DNA of 64,000 bases from Pseudomonas sp. MYb60 (GTDB taxonomy: Bacteria; Pseudomonadota; Gammaproteobacteria; Pseudomonadales; Pseudomonadaceae): NCBI RefSeq assembly GCF_002979555.1, contig NZ_PCOZ01000014.1:40947-104946 (forward strand), read 5' to 3'. Position 1 is the stretch's first letter. Each line of letters starts with the position of its first letter. The notes below the pieces were generated by a model that saw nothing but the letters and a program-made list of their open reading frames with translations, searched no databases and was not told the DNA's origin. Shown here piece by piece: positions 33,840 to 42,257 of the stretch. The position numbers and the translations under genes are program-made.

Positions 33840-34085
33840 ATGAAAGCCTTGATCATCGCCCTTGCCGCGCTTCTCAGCGCGGGCCCCGTGCTCGCAGCCG
33901 AGCCCGTCATCCACGACCAGACGGGATTTTTCGTACACATGGATGTCGCCAAAGTGCTGTCGAGCACCGACACCTTCGGCCAGTGCGGCCTCGTCCCCGT
34001 GCGCTTCGACTACCTTGACCACCAGGGCCGAGAGCACGTGTTGGACTACAAGGTCTATGCCACGGGCTGCCCCGGTGGCAACTGA
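33840..34085 (+). CDS. DUF2790 periplasmic protein
   Basis: 81 residues: signal peptide (LIIALAALLSAGPVLA, cleavage near 20) and a short mature domain with VPVRFDYLDHQGREHVLDYKVYATGC that is the DUF2790 pattern. These small Pseudomonas proteins often lie next to metal-related two-component systems. Two cysteines in the mature part could bind metal or form a disulfide. It lies 42 bases upstream of the response regulator on the same strand. Confidence 0.8.
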   Translation: MKALIIALAALLSAGPVLAAEPVIHDQTGFFVHMDVAKVLSSTDTFGQCGLVPVRFDYLDHQGREHVLDYKVYATGCPGGN

Positions 34086-34127
34086 TCGGACTACACTTGC
34101 GCGACGAATTGGACCAAGGCATTTCCC

Positions 34128-34799
34128 ATGAACATTCTCGTAGTCGAAGACGAACCCAAGGCCGGCAATTACTTGCTCAATGGCCTTCAGGAACAGGGCT
34201 ATTCCGTGAGCCTCGCCCGTGACGGTGTGGACGGCCTGCACCTGGCCCTGGAAATGCCGTTCGACGTCATCGTGCTGGATGTAATGATGCCCAGGATGGA
34301 CGGCTGGGAAGTGCTGCGTCGCCTGCGCAAGGAAGTGGACACGCCAGTCCTGTTCCTGACCGCCCGCGATGACATCGCCGACCGCATCAAAGGCCTGGAA
34401 CTGGGCGCCGATGATTACCTGATCAAGCCGTTCTCGTTCGCCGAACTGGTGGCGCGGCTGCGCACCCTGACGCGTCGCGGGCCGACCCGGGAAGAAGAGC
34501 AACTGCAGATCGCCGACCTGCACATCGATGTATTGAAACGTCGCGTCACCCGCGCAGGGACGCGCATCACACTGACCAACAAAGAATTCGCGCTGCTGCA
34601 CCTGTTCGCCAGCCACCAGGACCAGGTGCTCTCCCGCTCGTTGATCGCCTCGCGGGTATGGGACATGAACTTCGACAGCGACACCAACGTGGTCGACGTC
34701 GCAGTCAGGCGACTGCGCCTGAAAATCGATGACCCGTTCCAGCTCAAGCTGATCCACAGCGTGCGTGGCATCGGCTACCGCTTTGATACCCAGCCATGA
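34128..34799 (+). CDS. Response regulator, OmpR type (CopR/CusR-like)
   Basis: 223 residues. Receiver domain with acidic pocket VVEDEP, phosphoacceptor Asp 51 (IVLDVMMPRMDGWE), Thr in LFLTARDD and Lys in DYLIKPFSF; C-terminal winged helix (LTNKEFALLHLFASHQDQVLSRSLI, VDVAVRRLRLKID). Closest in text to the heavy-metal regulators CopR, CusR and IrlR. The stop overlaps the sensor kinase start by four bases. Confidence 0.93.
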   Translation: MNILVVEDEPKAGNYLLNGLQEQGYSVSLARDGVDGLHLALEMPFDVIVLDVMMPRMDGWEVLRRLRKEVDTPVLFLTARDDIADRIKGLELGADDYLIKPFSFAELVARLRTLTRRGPTREEEQLQIADLHIDVLKRRVTRAGTRITLTNKEFALLHLFASHQDQVLSRSLIASRVWDMNFDSDTNVVDVAVRRLRLKIDDPFQLKLIHSVRGIGYRFDTQP

Positions 34800-36196
34800 G
34801 CAAGCCGATTCACCATTCCCTGACCCTGAAGCTGGCGCTGATCTTCGCGCTGCTCGCCTTCGTGCTCATGGCAACCCTGGGGGTAGCGCTGTATCGCGAG
34901 CTTGAGCGCGAGCTGATCATGCGTGACGATGCCGCGCTGATCTCCCGCGTCGATCAACTGCGCAACCTGCTCAACGACAGCAACACCCTGGACCTGATCA
35001 AGACCAAGCCCGAGCTGTTCCAGAACATGCTGGGCAATCGCGAGTCGATACTGAGCATCGCCACGCCCGGGCAAACACCGCTGTTGCTGGTGAACCCCAC
35101 GGGCATCGACTTGCCGTCGGTACAGCCGGTGCGCAAAGGCCACATCCTCAGCCTGAGTGACGTACAGCATTTGCCGGGGGTGAACGGTGTCCCGTTCGCC
35201 ATCGTCGCCGCCTCCATCGACTCGGGCGATTTGGGCAGCCTGCAAGTGACCTCCGGGCGCCTGATGACCGAGCGCACCGCCGTGCTCGCCAATTACCGGT
35301 TGAGCGTCTACCTCCTCGCAGGGGTCGCCGCGGTAGTGCTGGCACTGGCGGGCTATCTGCTGGTGCACCGCGGGCTGCTGCCCTTGCGACGCCTGGCGCG
35401 CCATGCGCAGGGTATTGGCGTCAGCAACCTCACCGAACGGCTCGACAGCGACAGGGCGCCCAAGGAACTGCTGCCAATGATCGACGCGTTCAACACCATG
35501 CTCGAGCGCCTGGGCAAGGGCTTTACACAATTGAGCCAGGTGTCCACCGACATGGCCCACGAGCTGCGTACCCCTATCAACAACCTGCTGGGAGAAACCC
35601 AGGTCGCCCTGCAGCAGGACCGCAGCCCTGAAGCCTACCAGCACCTGTTGGCGTCCAATGTCGAGGAACTGGAACGCCTGGCGCGCATGCTCGACAACAT
35701 GCTGTTCCTCGCGCGCACCGACCCGGCCAGCGCCCTGAGCCAGCGTCAGGCGTTGAGCGCCGCCGATGAACTGGAACGTATTGCCGATTACTTCGAAGGC
35801 CCGGCGGGCGATGCAGACATGCGCATTCAGGCCCAGGGAGAAGGCGTGATCTGGGCCGAGCCGATTCTACTGCGCCGGGCACTGGCGAACCTGTGCGCGA
35901 ATGCCATCAAGTACGGTGCGCCGGATAGCGAGTTGCTGCTCGAGGCCGTTGCAACGGCTGAGGGTACTCACCTGACGGTCACCAACCGAGGCGACACCAT
36001 TGCCGCCGAGCATCTGCCACGCCTGTTCGAACGGTTTTACCGCGTGGATCAATCGCGGGAGCGCTCGGCCCACTCCAACGGACTGGGCCTCTCGATTGTC
36101 GCGACCATCATGCAATTGCACAACGGGCATTACAGCGTCAGCAGCGACGAGGGCGTCACCCGCTTTGCGTTGTTTTTCCCGGCACGCGGGGTGTGA
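34796..36196 (+). CDS. Heavy-metal-type sensor histidine kinase (CopS/CusS-like)
   Basis: 466 residues. Two membrane segments (about 13-32 and 165-190) enclose a periplasmic sensor of roughly 130 residues; HAMP follows. The phosphoacceptor His is in STDMAHELRTPINNL (near 254), the N box in ALANLCANAIKYGA and the G box in SNGLGLSIVATI. The periplasmic domain has no obvious Met/His cluster, so the metal signal is not proven. Overlaps the regulator by 4 bases. Confidence 0.92.
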   Translation: MSKPIHHSLTLKLALIFALLAFVLMATLGVALYRELERELIMRDDAALISRVDQLRNLLNDSNTLDLIKTKPELFQNMLGNRESILSIATPGQTPLLLVNPTGIDLPSVQPVRKGHILSLSDVQHLPGVNGVPFAIVAASIDSGDLGSLQVTSGRLMTERTAVLANYRLSVYLLAGVAAVVLALAGYLLVHRGLLPLRRLARHAQGIGVSNLTERLDSDRAPKELLPMIDAFNTMLERLGKGFTQLSQVSTDMAHELRTPINNLLGETQVALQQDRSPEAYQHLLASNVEELERLARMLDNMLFLARTDPASALSQRQALSAADELERIADYFEGPAGDADMRIQAQGEGVIWAEPILLRRALANLCANAIKYGAPDSELLLEAVATAEGTHLTVTNRGDTIAAEHLPRLFERFYRVDQSRERSAHSNGLGLSIVATIMQLHNGHYSVSSDEGVTRFALFFPARGV

Positions 36197-36271
36197 ATCA
36201 CCGGCTCAATCGAACGCACTGTTGAGCACTTCGTAAATGATTCAGGCTGCCATCGTCGGCGCAAGCCCCCG

Positions 36272-36901
36272 TCAACTCACCTGACCGCCAACGTCCAGGA
36301 TATCCACTGACGTGCGCCAGGCCACGGCCACCGCAACGCGCAAGCCCTCGACCTGGCTCGCCAGTGCCATCGACGGCTCGCGCGTACCCGGAAGCCTGGG
36401 CACATGGATAAAGCCGCTGCGCACCCCGGAACCCGCCAACAGGTGCTGCAATCGATAGAACACCTGGTTGCAGACGAAGGTGCCCGCCGTCTGTGACACC
36501 GACGCCGCAATGCCGGCCTCGCGTATCGTCCTGACCATCGCCTTGGCCGGCAGCGTGGTGAAGTAAGCTGCCGGGCCATCGGGGACGACGGGGGTATCGA
36601 CCGGCTGCTCGCCCAGGTTGTCGGGGATGCGCGCGTCGTTGATATTGATCGCCACCCGTTCGATGGAAATATCGCTGCGCCCGGGCCCTAGCCCGGTGGC
36701 AATGACCATCGAGGGGCGCAGTTCGGCAATCAACCGGGCCAGGCAGTCGGGCGCCGTTGCGAAGGCGCAGGGCAAGCAACGCGCAACGATCTGTACGTCG
36801 GCCGCCAATCGCTCGCCGTCCAACTGGCGCACGGCCTCCCATGACGGATTGACCGCGTCCTGATCAAAAGGCTCGAAGCCTGTCAGCAGCAGGGTTTGCA
36901 T
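36272..36901 (-). CDS. pcp: Pyrrolidone-carboxylate peptidase (pyroglutamyl peptidase I)
   Basis: Removes N-terminal pyroglutamate from peptides. 209 residues, normal length. Catalytic triad residues are in place: Glu 81 (DISIERVAINI), Cys 144 (TFVCNQVFY) and His 166 (GFIHVPRLP). It starts 7 bases after the DUF979 stop, so it is the last gene of the DUF969-DUF979-pcp unit; this pairing suggests the two membrane proteins import pyroglutamyl peptides or 5-oxoproline. Confidence 0.93.
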   Translation of the reverse strand: MQTLLLTGFEPFDQDAVNPSWEAVRQLDGERLAADVQIVARCLPCAFATAPDCLARLIAELRPSMVIATGLGPGRSDISIERVAININDARIPDNLGEQPVDTPVVPDGPAAYFTTLPAKAMVRTIREAGIAASVSQTAGTFVCNQVFYRLQHLLAGSGVRSGFIHVPRLPGTREPSMALASQVEGLRVAVAVAWRTSVDILDVGGQVS

Positions 36902-36908
36902 GTTCGCC

Positions 36909-37859
36909 TCACATCAGCAGGTAAAGCAGCACGATATTGACCAGCAGCATCATCAGCGCCGTCGGCAGTTGGGCCTTGATCACTGCGTTCTTGTCCGGCA
37001 ATTCCAATAACGCCGCCGGCACGATGTTGAAGTTGGCCGCCATCGGGGTCATCAGCGTACCGCAGTAGCCGGAGAACATGCCGATGGCCGCCATGACTGC
37101 CGGGTTGCCGCCGTAGATCCCCACCAGCACGGGTACGCCGACACCGCCGGTCATGACCGGGAACGCGGCAAAGCCGTTACCCATGATCACTGTGAACAAG
37201 GCCATGCCAAGCACATAGACCATCACGGCGACCAACTTGAAGTCCAGGTTGATATAGGTGGTCGTGACATGGGCCACGGCGGTGCCGACGCCTGCTTCAT
37301 TGAACAGCAGCCCGAGCATGGCCAGCATCTGCGGCAACACCATGGCCCAGCCGAGGGCTTCGGTGAGGCGACGGGATTCGCGCAGGGCTTGTACCGGCGT
37401 ATCGCGGGTCAGCCAGCAGGCCAGGCCGAGGGCGATCAGGCAGCCGATGCCAAGGGAGACGAAGGTGGTGTTCTTGGGGTCCAACAGGGGCACCCCACCG
37501 ATCTCGGTGTGCTTGAGCAACACCGAGCCGATCACCGTGGTCAGGGGAATGGCCAGCGCGGGAATAAATAGTTTGTGCCCCAGGCGCCCGGCGCTGGCGC
37601 GAGACGCCTTGTCATGCAACTCGACATGCTTGCCGCGACCCACGCCGCCCAGGCCGGCAATCAACGCCATCACCACCACGCCGCAACCGATCACCACCGA
37701 CGGCAGACGCTCGCCTACCAGGAACGGCACCGCAAACAGCAACCAGAACATTGCACTTGACCAGCGCTTGGGATGGGTCTTGTCGAGCACGATCATGCCG
37801 GCGGTGATCACCAGCAACACACCGGCCAGCCAGTACAGGTATTGGATGGAAATGATCAT
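36909..37859 (-). CDS. DUF979 membrane protein
   Basis: 316 residues with about nine hydrophobic segments and conserved polar turns (MGNGFAAFPVMTGGVGVP, FSGYCGTLMTPMAANFN), the pattern of ion-coupled permeases of the DcuC/CitMHS kind. The family is uncharacterised. It overlaps DUF969 by 4 bases and precedes pcp by 7, so the three form one operon. I infer that DUF969 and DUF979 make a two-subunit transporter, each resembling half of a longer permease. Confidence 0.85.
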   Translation of the reverse strand: MIISIQYLYWLAGVLLVITAGMIVLDKTHPKRWSSAMFWLLFAVPFLVGERLPSVVIGCGVVVMALIAGLGGVGRGKHVELHDKASRASAGRLGHKLFIPALAIPLTTVIGSVLLKHTEIGGVPLLDPKNTTFVSLGIGCLIALGLACWLTRDTPVQALRESRRLTEALGWAMVLPQMLAMLGLLFNEAGVGTAVAHVTTTYINLDFKLVAVMVYVLGMALFTVIMGNGFAAFPVMTGGVGVPVLVGIYGGNPAVMAAIGMFSGYCGTLMTPMAANFNIVPAALLELPDKNAVIKAQLPTALMMLLVNIVLLYLLM

Positions 37860-38572
37860 TGCACGGCCTCCACTGGCGCGGCGGCAGCGGTCAGCTCACG
37901 GGTGAGGCGGCGGTCGAATCGATGCAGCCGGATGGCGTGGACAATGAACGCACAGATCGCCGTGGGAATGCCCCAGACCGCGATGTGCAACGGTTCAACA
38001 TCGATGCCAGAGCCGAGCAGGAAGGTGTGCATCAGTGCAATTGCGCCAAAGGCGACGAAGATGTCCTCGCCGAAAAACAGCCCGACATTATCGGTCGCCG
38101 CGCACATCGCCAGCACCTTGTGACGAACTTTATCCGGGAGTTTGCCGTAGCGTTTTTCCGCCGCGCCTTCCGCCATGGGGGCCAGCAACGGGCGCACCAT
38201 CTGCGGATGTCCGCCCAGGCTGGTCAAGCCCATCGCTGCCGTGGACTCGCGCACAAACAGGTACATGATCAACAGACGCCCGACGGTGGCGCGCTCGAAG
38301 CGTGCGATCCAGTTCTGCGCATGCAGGCGCAGCCCATGCCGCTCCAACAGGCCGATGACGGCCAGGGGCAACAACAGGATCAATTGCAGGGCACGGGTCT
38401 GAAGGAAACCGTCGCCCATGGTGGCGAGGATTTTCTCCAGCGGAAACTGGGCGGCAAGCCCGGTAGCGATGGCGGCGGCAGTGACCACCAACAGCGGATT
38501 GAAGCGCAAGACGAAGCCAACCACGATCACGAGTACGCCGATCAACGGCCATAGGTTCACAACAGTTTGCAT
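37856..38572 (-). CDS. DUF969 membrane protein
   Basis: 238 residues from the ATG at 38572. A longer in-frame reading from 38764 gives an unlikely Cys- and Pro-rich start, and membrane segments begin at once with LWPLIGVLVIVVGFVLRFNP. About six segments; conserved text RESTAAMGLTSLGGHPQMVRPLLAPMAEGAA and ATDNVGLFFGEDIFVAFGA. First gene of the DUF969-DUF979-pcp operon. Ribosome binding site is weak. Confidence 0.85.
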   Translation of the reverse strand: MQTVVNLWPLIGVLVIVVGFVLRFNPLLVVTAAAIATGLAAQFPLEKILATMGDGFLQTRALQLILLLPLAVIGLLERHGLRLHAQNWIARFERATVGRLLIMYLFVRESTAAMGLTSLGGHPQMVRPLLAPMAEGAAEKRYGKLPDKVRHKVLAMCAATDNVGLFFGEDIFVAFGAIALMHTFLLGSGIDVEPLHIAVWGIPTAICAFIVHAIRLHRFDRRLTRELTAAAAPVEAVQ

Positions 38573-38907
38573 GACGGAGAGGTCCTTGGAATGCGCGATG
38601 CGGCGCCATGAGAGCAGGATGTGAACAAAGGGTTCACAGCAAGGAGTGGCGTGCAATCGGCTCGGTTTTTTTATTGTTGACCCGGAAGGTCGAGCGTCAG
38701 TGGCGGCAACTTTGCTGCCTGGGACAGGAGGTGTCCAACAAGAAAAACTGTTGCTGCACACCAATAAATTTTGTCGGCATCAGCCGTCAGATTCGTTGAC
38801 CGCGCGCACCGGTGACACAGCAGGCAATCAGGCCACTTTGATCTTGCATCAACCCCCCGCTTTGCTCAGGATGGCGCACTGATTTGAAGATCTGCAAAGG
38901 CCAAGGC
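38573..38907. other. Divergent intergenic region
   Basis: 335 bases between the DUF969 operon and the acetyltransferase gene. It must contain promoters for both; I see no clear repeat, RNA gene or further open frame. Confidence 0.4.
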
Positions 38908-39540
38908 ATGAAGCTATTGCGTAAATGGCGCGAACATCAGCAACGCAAGGCGCTGAGAGCGCTGAGCCCGCTGGAACGCTCTACCCAGAAACTGCGAAAC
39001 CGTTACCCCCAGTACAGCTTTGGCCTGGGCACCTATGGGGAGCCAAAAGTTCACGATTGGAACGAGGGCACCACGCTGCGCGTCGGTGCCTACACGTCCA
39101 TTGCGGGGGACGTGGAGATCTACCTGGGCGGCCATCATCGCACCGACTGGCTGAGTTGCTACCCCTTCCCGGCCAAGGTCAAGGCACTGGCCCACATCAG
39201 CGATTTTGGCGGCAGCAACGGCGACGTCAGCATCGGCAACGACTGCTGGATCGCCTCCCACGCGATCATTCTGTCGGGCATCATCATCGGTAATGGCGCC
39301 GTCGTGGCGGCCGGGTCGGTGGTGACAAAAAACGTCGAGCCCTACTCCATCGTCGGCGGCAATCCGGCCAAGCATATCCGTTGGCGCTTTGATGAGCCGA
39401 CCCGCCAACTCCTCGACCAATCCGCCTGGTGGGACTGGCCAGAGGCCGAGGTGCGCAGCGTGGCGCACCTGCTGTGCAGTGCGGATCTCGAGCCGTTCGT
39501 TGACTACCTCAAGCAGCGTCCGCTGACGACTGCACACTGA
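38908..39540 (+). CDS. CatB-related O-acetyltransferase (left-handed beta helix)
   Basis: 210 residues from the ATG at 38908; a TTG at 38884 would add eight residues. Hexapeptide repeats dominate (VGAYTSIAGDVEIYLGG, VSIGNDCWIASHAIILSGIIIGNGAVVAAGSVVTKNVEPYSIVGGNPAK), and the His in GGHHRTDW is where the family has its catalytic base. Trimers transfer acetyl from acetyl-CoA to a hydroxyl of chloramphenicol-like drugs or of sugars. Substrate unknown; the neighbour is a drug exporter, but they may not be linked functionally. Confidence 0.87.
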   Translation: MKLLRKWREHQQRKALRALSPLERSTQKLRNRYPQYSFGLGTYGEPKVHDWNEGTTLRVGAYTSIAGDVEIYLGGHHRTDWLSCYPFPAKVKALAHISDFGGSNGDVSIGNDCWIASHAIILSGIIIGNGAVVAAGSVVTKNVEPYSIVGGNPAKHIRWRFDEPTRQLLDQSAWWDWPEAEVRSVAHLLCSADLEPFVDYLKQRPLTTAH

Positions 39541-39556
39541 AACAGGGGCTGCGCCG

Positions 39557-40981
39557 GTGACCACTCCACAACCCGACACCGAATCCGGCCTCAGCCTGCA
39601 GACTCGCCTGATCGCATTGGTGGTGGCCGTGACCTTCTTCATGGAGAACCTCGACGCCACGGTGATCGCCACCGCGCTGCCCACCATGGCCGCTGCGTTC
39701 GGGGTGACGCCGGTGGACATGAACATCGGCATCACCGCCTACATCCTGGCCGTGGCGATTTTCATCCCGCTGTCCAGTTGGGTGGCCGATCGCTTTGGTG
39801 CGCGGCGTGTATTCGCGGGCGCGATCATTGCGTTCACCCTCGCCTCGTTATTGTGCGGGCTGAGCCAAAGTCTTGAAATGTTCGTGTTTGCCCGGGTCCT
39901 GCAAGGTATCGGCGGCGCGCTGATGGTGCCCGTCGGGCGACTGGCGGTACTGCGCAATACCGATAAAAAAGACTTGGTGAGCATGATCGCGATCATCACC
40001 TGGCCCGGCCTGGTGGCGCCGATTCTCGGGCCATTGGCGGGAGGCCTGATCGTGACGCACGCCTCATGGCCATGGATTTTCTACGTGAACCTCCCGCTCG
40101 GCGCCCTGGCCCTGATCGCTGCACTGTGGCTGGTGCCGGAAGGTCGCGAGGCGACCATACGCACGTTCGACGCCAAGGGTTTTGTGTTGCTGGCAGGCGC
40201 CTGCGTTGCGCTGTTGGGCGGGCTGGAGTGGCTGGGCAGCCAGTCGGGCGAGAGCCTTATCGCCGGCTTCGCCGTGGTGGCCGCAGGGGTGCTGCTGGCG
40301 GCGTGGGCCGTGCGGCATTGCCGGCGCCACAGCGACCCATTGCTGCCGCTGGAAACCCTGTCTATCAACACGTTTCGCGTGAGCGTCTTTGGCGGCTCGT
40401 TGTTTCGCCTGGCCATCAGCGCCTTGCCGTTCCTGCTGCCCTTGCTGTTCCAGATCGCCTTTAGCCTTTCGCCCGTGGACGCGGGCTTGCTGGTGCTCGC
40501 GGTGTTTGCCGGCAACCTGGCAATGAAACCGTTTACCACCGCCATCATGCAGCGCCATGGGTTTCGCAAAGTGCTGCTGGTGAATGGGGTGATTGGCGTC
40601 GCGTCCATCATGGCGTGCGCGCTCTTCAGCGCACAGACGCCATTTGCCGTGATTGCAGCGGTGCTGTTCGTGGGCGGGCTGTCGCGCTCGATGCAATTCA
40701 CCTGCTACAACGCCATCGGCTTTGCTGATGTCGCCAAGGCGCGCATGAGCGAGGCCTCGGCGCTGTTCAGCATGTCTTTCCAACTGGCGATGGGCTTGGG
40801 TGTGACGGTGGCGGCGCTGCTCCTGCGGGCATCCATGACCCTGCAAGGGCATGACGCCCAGGCACAGGTCGCGGATTTTCGGGTGGCGTTTGTCGGGGTG
40901 GCGCTGTTGGGCGCGCTCGCGCTGGGAGACGTGTACCGATTGCCGATGACGGCAGGAGAACGTGTGCTGAAGCGCGACTGA
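39557..40981 (+). CDS. MFS drug exporter, DHA2 family
   Basis: 474 residues with about fourteen membrane segments, the DHA2 number. Motif D1 MENLDATVIATALPTMA near the N-terminus, motif A VADRFGARR and motif C GPLAGGLIVTHASWPWIFYVN are all present. Expected to expel drugs or other organic molecules with proton influx. GTG start at 39557, 17 bases after the acetyltransferase, so probably the same transcript. No regulator or membrane-fusion partner is adjacent. Confidence 0.88.
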   Translation: MTTPQPDTESGLSLQTRLIALVVAVTFFMENLDATVIATALPTMAAAFGVTPVDMNIGITAYILAVAIFIPLSSWVADRFGARRVFAGAIIAFTLASLLCGLSQSLEMFVFARVLQGIGGALMVPVGRLAVLRNTDKKDLVSMIAIITWPGLVAPILGPLAGGLIVTHASWPWIFYVNLPLGALALIAALWLVPEGREATIRTFDAKGFVLLAGACVALLGGLEWLGSQSGESLIAGFAVVAAGVLLAAWAVRHCRRHSDPLLPLETLSINTFRVSVFGGSLFRLAISALPFLLPLLFQIAFSLSPVDAGLLVLAVFAGNLAMKPFTTAIMQRHGFRKVLLVNGVIGVASIMACALFSAQTPFAVIAAVLFVGGLSRSMQFTCYNAIGFADVAKARMSEASALFSMSFQLAMGLGVTVAALLLRASMTLQGHDAQAQVADFRVAFVGVALLGALALGDVYRLPMTAGERVLKRD

Positions 40982-41005
40982 GCCCGCTCAACACACCTCC
41001 AGGGC

Positions 41006-41452
41006 TCAAGCGGTGGTGCTGACCATCGAACCGGCCGTCTTCCTACCCTCGGCCACGACAGCCTGCAACAGCGCCGACGTCACGGTCTGCAGGGCCGCCG
41101 TAGTGGCCGCAATCTGGGATTGCGCCGCGGCAACCGCTGCGGCCTTGGCGTCCTCGCTCTGATTGCTGGACTGCGCCTTCTGCAAGGCTTGCTGCTGCTG
41201 TTGCAACTGCTTCTGCAACTGCTCGATCTGCTTCTTCAACTGCTTGATCGTATCGGATTCCTGCGAGCTGGAAGACGCATCAGCGCCGCCACTGACGCCG
41301 GCAGCGCCTTTGGCATTATCCTTCGTACTGACGGTCAGGCCGCCGGTGCTGCCGGTGCCTTTGGTAGCGTCTGTATCAGTGGACGTCGCGCTGGAAGTGG
41401 CGACACCTTGAGTACTTGCGACTGCGGCGGGACCGCCAATGTTGATAAGCAT
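41006..41452 (-). CDS. Gln-rich coiled-coil protein, possibly FlxA-like
   Basis: 148 residues from the ATG at 41452. The N-terminal half is low complexity, rich in Ser, Thr, Gly and Ala. The centre is a coiled coil (DTIKQLKKQIEQLQKQLQ followed by a Gln run) and the C-terminal part is Ala-rich helix. No signal peptide. The centre resembles FlxA-like proteins, but composition alone can cause that. No good ribosome binding site for this start, so the true start could differ. Last chromosomal gene before the tRNA-Val site. Confidence 0.65.
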   Translation of the reverse strand: MLINIGGPAAVASTQGVATSSATSTDTDATKGTGSTGGLTVSTKDNAKGAAGVSGGADASSSSQESDTIKQLKKQIEQLQKQLQQQQQALQKAQSSNQSEDAKAAAVAAAQSQIAATTAALQTVTSALLQAVVAEGRKTAGSMVSTTA

Positions 41453-41551
41453 GCCAAATGTCCGAAAACAAGGAAGTGCTCCTTGCATCGGCCGGGGTGG
41501 CGGAAACTTGAGAGGGGTGTCGGGTTTTCCGTAGGATAAATCCCAGATAAC

Positions 41552-41581
41552 AAAAAAGGGCCCACCTTTCGGTGAGCCCTT
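41552..41581 (-). terminator. Terminator of the tRNA-Val gene
   Basis: Stem AAGGGCTCACC / GGTGGGCCCTT (one C-A mismatch, 4-base loop) followed on the minus strand by TTTTTTG. It lies 29 bases beyond the tRNA CCA end. Originally it served the intact tRNA; now it is cut from it by the prophage. Confidence 0.8.
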
Positions 41582-41610
41582 CTAGACCGCCCAGCAGAGC
41601 GGATTTTGTT

Positions 41611-41659
41611 TGGTAGGCGCGATTGGACTCGAACCAACGACCCCCACCATGTCAAGGTG
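41611..41659 (-). tRNA. tRNA-Val(GAC), 3' half only; left attachment site of the prophage
   Basis: On the minus strand the sequence reads anticodon stem-loop with GAC, variable loop, T arm (GTTGGTTCGAGTCCAAT), acceptor strand CGCGCCT and encoded CCA. It matches tRNA-Val(GAC) from CACC of the anticodon stem onward; upstream of that, the D arm and 5' acceptor strand are missing and replaced by unrelated sequence. This is what remains when a phage integrates at the anticodon stem and brings its own 3' half. The complete tRNA should be restored at the other end of the prophage. Confidence 0.85.
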
Positions 41660-41838
41660 ACCACGAAACGGACTCAAGCATCTGATCTATAAGGTAAATA
41701 TACCCTTTTTCTGCGCTTCTAAAACAGACAATAAGCTCTATAAGAATCAATAACTTAGCGTTGGATATTCCTACAGTAGTACCCCTCTCCGGCGTCCTGC
41801 CGACGAACACCACTCCCAAAACTGATACACCTCAACTA

Positions 41839-41854
41839 CTGTATGTGCATACAG
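41839..41854. promoter_or_regulatory. LexA (SOS) box at the prophage left end
   Basis: CTGTATGTGCATACAG, with 7-bp perfect arms, fits CTGT-N8-ACAG better than most chromosomal sites. It lies 18 bases upstream of the start codon of the 116-residue gene, placing that gene directly under LexA or a LexA-like repressor. Confidence 0.8.
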
Positions 41855-41872
41855 AATTTGAGTTAACCCACC

Positions 41873-42223
41873 ATGAACATCGACGAAGACACAGCGGCGT
41901 GGCTTGGCTGCCCTACGCCTCTGGAAATGTACAAGCACCAATGCGCCCTGCTGGAGGACGAACTCACTCAGACACAGGTCCATCTGCGCAAGGCTCGAGC
42001 GAATATTGCAGGATTAGTCCGGCTCAGCGATGACCTGGCCACCGGAAAATCGGCTGCCGAAGCATCGCTCAAGAAAGCCTTGGCCGAAGTCGGCGCGCTG
42101 AATCGGGAAAACTCAGAAATGGACAGGCGCATAAACGGCCTGCTGAGTGTGGCCGAACAACGCGACCACCTGTTCAGGGAGAATCAGCGGTTGCTGATGG
42201 AGGTGAAAGCGAACGCCGACTGA
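41873..42223 (+). CDS. SOS-boxed coiled-coil protein, unknown
   Basis: 116 residues, no family recognised. It starts MNIDEDTAAWLGCPTPLEMY, which looks like a small folded head, followed by a long heptad-rich stretch (about 25-110: LLEDELTQTQVHLRKARANI, LNRENSEMDRRINGLLS) that should form a coiled coil. No signal peptide or membrane segment. It is transcribed from the LexA box toward the late genes, opposite to them, and is the first gene inside the left attachment site. Such lone SOS genes at prophage ends can be antirepressor-like or host-takeover proteins, but nothing in the sequence proves it. Confidence 0.7.
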   Translation: MNIDEDTAAWLGCPTPLEMYKHQCALLEDELTQTQVHLRKARANIAGLVRLSDDLATGKSAAEASLKKALAEVGALNRENSEMDRRINGLLSVAEQRDHLFRENQRLLMEVKANAD

Positions 42224-42257
42224 GTCGGCGTCATGGAGAGGAAGTACAGCAAATAAT

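Noticed and set aside
32961..34757. Single 598-codon open frame on the minus strand over the two-component genes and the HAD gene
   Set aside because: Only the last 225 codons look like a protein family (HAD). The upstream part is antisense to the response regulator, DUF2790 gene and spacer and has the His/Gln/Val-rich look of shadow translation in GC-rich DNA.
38884..38907. TTG at 38884 as start of the acetyltransferase
   Set aside because: Adds eight residues with no family match; the ATG at 38908 is spaced correctly after AAGG.
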